Positions 60,457 to 64,000 of a stretch of DNA of 64,000 nt are shown one piece after another. The stretch comes from Oscillospiraceae bacterium. Lineage in GTDB: Bacteria; Bacillota; Clostridia; Oscillospirales; Oscillospiraceae. The stretch spans positions 62,001 to 126,000 of the forward strand of contig SVKK01000001.1 in the NCBI GenBank assembly GCA_015068425.1. The letters are read 5' to 3'. The translations under genes were made by a program, and so were the position numbers. The notes beneath the pieces were generated by a model. The model made no database searches and had not been told where the DNA came from. It saw only the letters and a program-made list of their open reading frames with translations. The stretch's first letter is position 1, and the number at the start of each line of letters is the position of its first letter.

Positions 60457-60540
60457 GTCGTCGCGCCCTACGGTGGGGTGCAAACGAAAAAACACCCTGC
60501 AATGTGTCTTTCCACACTGCAGGGTGTCACTATTTTGTTT
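60457..60540 (+). repeat. 84-bp repeat, copy 1, with terminator hairpin
   Basis: Matches copy 2 (63279-63362) at 82 of 84 positions in the same orientation, 2822 bases away. It holds a CGCGCCCTACGG motif and a 15-bp hairpin (60492-60527, ACACCCTGCAATGTG paired with CACACTGCAGGGTGT). On the minus strand the hairpin is followed by TTTTTTCG, so here it terminates the immunity-like gene at 60550. Confidence 0.9.
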
Positions 60541-60549
60541 TCGCGCGGT

Positions 60550-60867
60550 TTAATCCAATATCGTTTTCAGATATGCCTCGTATTCATAGGGAATGCCTAT
60601 GTCCTGTGTTTTATAATACCGCAAAAAGTCAACGGGGAAGGTAAAGTTTCCATCGTGATATACTCCAGCATTAAACTCCTCGCCAGTGAACATGTCAGTA
60701 CAAATTTCGCTTGCGAGCCAATCCCCCAGAGATTCTATGTGATTAATTACCTTTTCCTTATCTATATCATTTTTGAACGACAAAAAATCCTCATATTCAT
60801 CCGTTGGTTCCCCGTATGGCATCCCTTCCCAGAAGCCGAATGTGAGTTTTCCGTTTTCAATTATCAT
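60550..60867 (-). CDS. Putative immunity protein for the upstream toxin-like gene
   Basis: A 105-residue acidic, soluble protein with many aromatic residues (GFWEGMPYGEPTDEYEDFL, FNAGVYHDGNFTFPVDFLRY). I do not recall a named family. The case for immunity is context: its ATG overlaps the toxin ORF's stop (ATGA), its GGAGGAGA ribosome site lies inside the toxin's last codons, and small acidic proteins right after toxin C-termini are typical immunity genes of polymorphic toxin loci. It is followed by the repeat's terminator. AT content is higher than in the genes to the left. Confidence 0.65.
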   Translation of the reverse strand: MIIENGKLTFGFWEGMPYGEPTDEYEDFLSFKNDIDKEKVINHIESLGDWLASEICTDMFTGEEFNAGVYHDGNFTFPVDFLRYYKTQDIGIPYEYEAYLKTILD

Positions 60868-63317
60868 TTCAATCTCCTCCGTTCATTTGGCTTGTATGCG
60901 TTAAAGAACCCCTTATTGTTTCTTCCTATTTCAAATGTACCATCATCATTGAAAATTAGCAAGTCATTGGGTGCATAAACAGTAACACCAAGTGCATTTG
61001 CCAGTTCTTCGGCAAAGCAATAGTCATCATCCGTTTTCCTACCGGTATTGCACGACAAAAGCCGTATCTCCTGACCATTATAGTCCTTGTTATGCTTTAT
61101 TATTGCTGCCAGCAATCTTGGTGACATATTCACTTCTCGACCGCCAAACGCAACAGATTGCGATGTTCCATGCATAGCAACATCGAACTTATTCCCATCG
61201 GGTTTGACTAATTTTGCTCTTTCAAAAAGGACATCGTCCTTTGAAAACGCAGTGAATCCCTGTTTGATTTTGGTTGTGCCTCTTGCAACTATTTCGCCGA
61301 GCTTATCTCTTGCGTCGGCATAGAATGATTCTTCAGAAAAATCTTCTTCTGCTTCTTTAATCAACCGCTGCAGTTCAGCTTCGCGCGATTTTATGTGATC
61401 CGCGTAGATGGTGGGCATTGAGGCGATTGACTCAAATTCTGTCTTGCGGGAGTTCTGCATAGCCTTTTCTATTTGCCTCTGCAGCAGTCTTTGGGTGTAA
61501 AGATTACCGTTTCTCTTCGCCTGTTTCAGGAGTTGTTCGGTATATAACAGCGGAAACTGTTCGCTCGTAGTCCTGCCGCTCAAGCTTGGCATACGCTTTG
61601 TAAACTGCTCACTTCCATTGACAACCTCGAGGAAGTCTGCTACACTTATATTAGTAAGAGTGCCATCGGCGATGTGCTGCGCATCTATTTGCGTACCCAC
61701 CGTGTTAACGTTGGTGCTCTTATTTTGCGTCTTATTACTTGCAATAAGAATGTGTAAGGTTGGGTCGCGGTTATCAAAGAACTTGACCGTCATTTTAACA
61801 GGTATCAGTCTTTCTCCATCCTGTAGTACACTGAACAATGTAGCCGCCGCCTGCACGTGTCCGTCCGATGTGGGCGGTTTTTCGTCAACATGAGCTTCTG
61901 CGGGATATGCGTTCTCGCAAAGTTCTTTGAGGTTGGCATTTACGAGAGCAAGGTCGTCAAAGTTCTTTCCGCTTTCCTGTTCTTGATGCCCCAAACTCCG
62001 TCTAAGTCCATTTCCCGAATACTCAAAGCTTACATCAAGTGCGGGGTTCTGGTACTTTGTGAATATACCCAGTTTGCGCAAGATTGGTGCAAGATATTTG
62101 CCCGCATCCTGCTTGCGCACTCCGCTTAACATAGACTTGTCAAAATGCTCTCCGCTTCCCTTTTGGGCGGCGGTTATTTTTATACTCGCATTTTTCAAGC
62201 GCTCATTTCTTTCGCTCTCGCTTTCTGTCACCATTTTTCTAAGCGTCACACTGTCTCCGCGAGCAATTGAACTTGCCGTTTCCTCTGCAGCCTGAGCTGT
62301 TACGCTCTCAAGGTCTTCCGCGGTGGGGAGTTTGCCGTTTCCTCCGCGAATAATGTCTGCAGTTCCAAAAAGCACCGAAGTAATGCCGCCGACAAGCGCA
62401 TTATACCAAGCATCTTTGCTTACTTCTTTCCAACTGCGCTCGTCCATTTTGGTGGTAAGTTTATCGATATACTTTTGTCCATACTCCGCAATGAATTCTT
62501 CCGCGCCTTCACCGACAGCACCGATGATAATATTGAGCGCAGTTTTGCCCGCTTCGGACTTGGCAACCTTGTTAACAAACCATGTGAGAGCGTTATCTGC
62601 AGCACCGCCTCCCAACGAACCCGCAAAGCCGAACATCTTTTCGGTTGCGAGCTCAACGGTGGCAGTTCCGAGAGCATAAATGGATGCCTCGGACTCAACA
62701 GCCCCGTTTTTTAATGCGCTCTGCTTTGCGTTGCCGTAGGCGCTTGCGAAGGTAATGACCTCACCAAGACCGGGTACGAGGCGGGTCGGCATTTTTGCAA
62801 GCATACCGCCTGCGCCTTGTGCCACATCGCCTATAAGGTTGCCGACCTTGCCGAAATCCGCATCGGCGAATTTCTCCTCGGTCTCTGCAACATAGTTATC
62901 TCCGAAGTTAGTCAACGTCTTGGTTGGGCGCTGAGTGATATTCTCCGCCTGTTGGGCGTTTATGCCGTACTTGTCGATATGACTTTCCATAGCTGCTTTT
63001 GCATAAGGGTTCTTTGTGCTTGCAGCAGCTCCCCGCAGAGCGTTGTTGTGCTGAAGCTCTCCGCTTTTGACCATTCCCTGATACCAGTACCCCGCAGCGT
63101 TTGCCGTGCCTTCCACAGCTTCCGCTGCACCGCCTACAAACTTGCGCCCGACATAGTTTCCAAAGGAGGGCTTTTCCACCAACCGGCGGTAACCCGCGTT
63201 ATTGGCCTGCACTCCCGCAGCGAAGCCCGTCAGGGGCTTTGTGCTTGCAGGTTGCGGCGATGTTTGCGGCGTGGTGTGGTCGTCGCGCCCTACGGTGGGG
63301 TGCAAACGAAAAAACAC
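60864..63317 (-). CDS. Polymorphic-toxin-like large protein, apparently 5'-truncated
   Basis: An open frame of 817 codons. The first 14 codons, from a GTG in the hairpin of the 84-bp repeat, are not a credible start: there is no ribosome site and the sequence is the repeat. From about residue 20 it is coding: Gly/Ala-rich helical segments (70-320, VPGLGEVITFASAYGNAKQS), a middle domain (about 385-540, HVQAAATLFSVLQDGERLIP) like LPD-type domains of polyvalent proteins, and at 700-805 a domain with KFDVAMHGTS (His716) and IRLLSCNTG (Cys756), the His-Gly and Ser-Cys pattern of caspase/CHAT/C80-like peptidases. It may be a pseudogene or use an internal start. Confidence 0.7.
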   Translation of the reverse strand: MFFRLHPTVGRDDHTTPQTSPQPASTKPLTGFAAGVQANNAGYRRLVEKPSFGNYVGRKFVGGAAEAVEGTANAAGYWYQGMVKSGELQHNNALRGAAASTKNPYAKAAMESHIDKYGINAQQAENITQRPTKTLTNFGDNYVAETEEKFADADFGKVGNLIGDVAQGAGGMLAKMPTRLVPGLGEVITFASAYGNAKQSALKNGAVESEASIYALGTATVELATEKMFGFAGSLGGGAADNALTWFVNKVAKSEAGKTALNIIIGAVGEGAEEFIAEYGQKYIDKLTTKMDERSWKEVSKDAWYNALVGGITSVLFGTADIIRGGNGKLPTAEDLESVTAQAAEETASSIARGDSVTLRKMVTESESERNERLKNASIKITAAQKGSGEHFDKSMLSGVRKQDAGKYLAPILRKLGIFTKYQNPALDVSFEYSGNGLRRSLGHQEQESGKNFDDLALVNANLKELCENAYPAEAHVDEKPPTSDGHVQAAATLFSVLQDGERLIPVKMTVKFFDNRDPTLHILIASNKTQNKSTNVNTVGTQIDAQHIADGTLTNISVADFLEVVNGSEQFTKRMPSLSGRTTSEQFPLLYTEQLLKQAKRNGNLYTQRLLQRQIEKAMQNSRKTEFESIASMPTIYADHIKSREAELQRLIKEAEEDFSEESFYADARDKLGEIVARGTTKIKQGFTAFSKDDVLFERAKLVKPDGNKFDVAMHGTSQSVAFGGREVNMSPRLLAAIIKHNKDYNGQEIRLLSCNTGRKTDDDYCFAEELANALGVTVYAPNDLLIFNDDGTFEIGRNNKGFFNAYKPNERRRLK

Positions 63318-63362
63318 CCTGCAATGTGTCTTTCCACACTGCAGGGTGTCGATATTTTGTTT
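63279..63362 (+). repeat. 84-bp repeat, copy 2, with terminator hairpin
   Basis: Second copy; two mismatches to copy 1. The hairpin is at 63314-63349. It lies between the toxin ORF and the next immunity-like gene, which ends at 63393, and supplies the first codons of the toxin frame. On the minus strand it should terminate transcription arriving from the immunity-like genes before it reaches the toxin ORF. Confidence 0.9.
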
Positions 63363-63392
63363 TTTTATCTATTGGTCATTAGACTATCCAAT

Positions 63393-63650
63393 TCATTCTA
63401 TAGTTCCAAGATATTCGCCACTGTTTATCAGTTCAAGGTTTTCCATAGGCGGTACACTGAACCACTCAACTCGTCCATTTTCTTTAAACACATAGAACAT
63501 TGGTGCGGGTGTCAAAACAGTATCTTTATCCGCGCTGAAAATAAATGCCCATCGATCCTTTATTTCAGCCGCAGCACCATGTTTAAAGTTCGGGAATTTT
63601 TCCGCCTTTATTTCTTTCGCAATAGATAATGCCTTTTCAAACGTAATCAT
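63393..63650 (-). CDS. Small soluble protein, immunity-like
   Basis: An 85-residue protein. FEKALSIAKEIKAEKFPNF, then EIKDRWAFIFSADKDT, then FVFKENGRVEWFSVPP-like strands recall the small alpha-plus-beta immunity proteins of the YrhB/Imm35 kind, but I am not sure of the family. I chose the ATG at 63650, with AAAGGTGA (overlapping the preceding stop) upstream. It lies between another small gene and repeat copy 2. Confidence 0.55.
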   Translation of the reverse strand: MITFEKALSIAKEIKAEKFPNFKHGAAAEIKDRWAFIFSADKDTVLTPAPMFYVFKENGRVEWFSVPPMENLELINSGEYLGTIE

Positions 63651-63661
63651 AAAATTCACCT

Positions 63662-63940
63662 TTAGGTCAACAATCGGTATAGCTTATCTATCTCTGGAAG
63701 AACATTTTCGGAAAACAACTTGCCATCCACTTTGAATGAATCCAGCAATTCTCCTATGCTTTGAAACTCACCAAAATACATAGGTTCGTTGTCAGTTTTC
63801 AGTTCGCCAAAGCCTATATTATCAACCCATATAACTAGCGAATTTGGAGAAATCCCAATCATTCCCTCATGCATCGCCGTACGAAAATTAAACTGACCGC
63901 CTGTCACTGCCAATTCCTCATAAAATTGATTTCGTGTCAT
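63662..63940 (-). CDS. Small acidic protein, unknown, immunity-like context
   Basis: A 92-residue acidic protein (start MTRNQFYEELAVTGGQFNFR, end VLPEIDKLYRLLT). I do not recognise it. It has the size and charge of immunity proteins and stands in a tight leftward array with the next gene, whose start lies 11 bases past its stop. Its ATG follows a G-run seven bases upstream and overlaps the stop of a frame that runs off the window. Confidence 0.5.
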   Translation of the reverse strand: MTRNQFYEELAVTGGQFNFRTAMHEGMIGISPNSLVIWVDNIGFGELKTDNEPMYFGEFQSIGELLDSFKVDGKLFSENVLPEIDKLYRLLT

Positions 63941-64000
63941 TTTTTTGCCCCCTCATTTATGCAGCACTCAAAAATTAAATCTGATGGTATGTTGTCATCT
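63937..64000 (-). CDS. Possible C-terminus of an upstream gene cut by the window edge
   Basis: An open frame enters from the right edge and reads DDNIPSDLIFECCINEGAKK before a TGA that overlaps the next gene's ATG (ATGA). The overlap is the same coupling seen between the toxin ORF and its immunity-like gene, so this may be the end of another toxin or array gene. Twenty codons are too few to be sure. Confidence 0.35.
   Translation of the reverse strand, partial: DDNIPSDLIFECCINEGAKK

Noticed and set aside
60457..63362. The two 84-bp repeats as ends of an insertion sequence or integrative element
   Set aside because: They are direct, carry a terminator, and enclose no transposase or integrase. 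Target-site duplications were not seen at their borders.

Overview
The window looks like a chromosomal segment of an anaerobic, monoderm Firmicute of class Clostridia, plausibly an uncultured Oscillospiraceae-like gut bacterium. The evidence is a paired GlgC/GlgD ADP-glucose pyrophosphorylase, an oxygen-sensitive class III ribonucleotide reductase, a BlaI/BlaR1-type pair, long-form HPF, S-layer-homology surface proteins, strong AGGAGG ribosome binding sites and moderate GC content. The genus is inference. I saw no rRNA, tRNA, CRISPR array or transposase.

Layout. 1-1460: two small envelope genes and an acetyltransferase. 1613-7068: a glycolytic run pgk-tpiA-gpmI-eno behind trmL. 7291-9393: a forward cluster of radical SAM protein, DinB-like protein and Nudix hydrolase. 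9542-12906: a BlaI-type repressor and M56 sensor with two clear operators. 13033-17113: glgCD, pth and prs. 17477-21126: prfB (no programmed frameshift) and two tandem CapA-like proteins. 21171-26894: a GNAT/kinase fusion, trxB, and nrdG-nrdD, where NrdD carries its own glutaredoxin domain and is preceded by NrdR-like boxes. 27320-40563: carbohydrate genes (GH2, two sugar transporters, GH36 alpha-galactosidase) mixed with a HAD phosphatase, pepT, rpiB, a PHP phosphatase and a PMT-type mannosyltransferase. 40687-46407: a GH3 lipoprotein and a TRAP transporter divergent from a LysR regulator. 46521-49428: an LRR surface protein and hpf. 49480-56130: an ABC exporter pair and a GH24-SLH-GH25 double muramidase. 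56340-60358: an amino-acid ABC transporter operon ending in a DapF-fold protein, then an orphan binding protein with a rearranged domain order.

The right end (60457-64000) differs from the rest. It is more AT-rich by eye and holds a large toxin-like ORF ending in a caspase/CHAT-like His-Gly and Ser-Cys domain, translationally coupled to a small immunity-like gene, with two more small immunity-like genes upstream. An 84-bp near-identical repeat carrying a terminator hairpin flanks the toxin ORF and seems to have replaced its 5' end. This looks like an orphan polymorphic-toxin cassette and is the best candidate for something undescribed.

Together, the carbohydrate genes feed glycolysis and glycogen synthesis, nrdDG/trxB serve anaerobic DNA precursor supply, and the surface genes remodel or decorate the wall. 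Function calls rest on motif recognition by eye; no database search was run.
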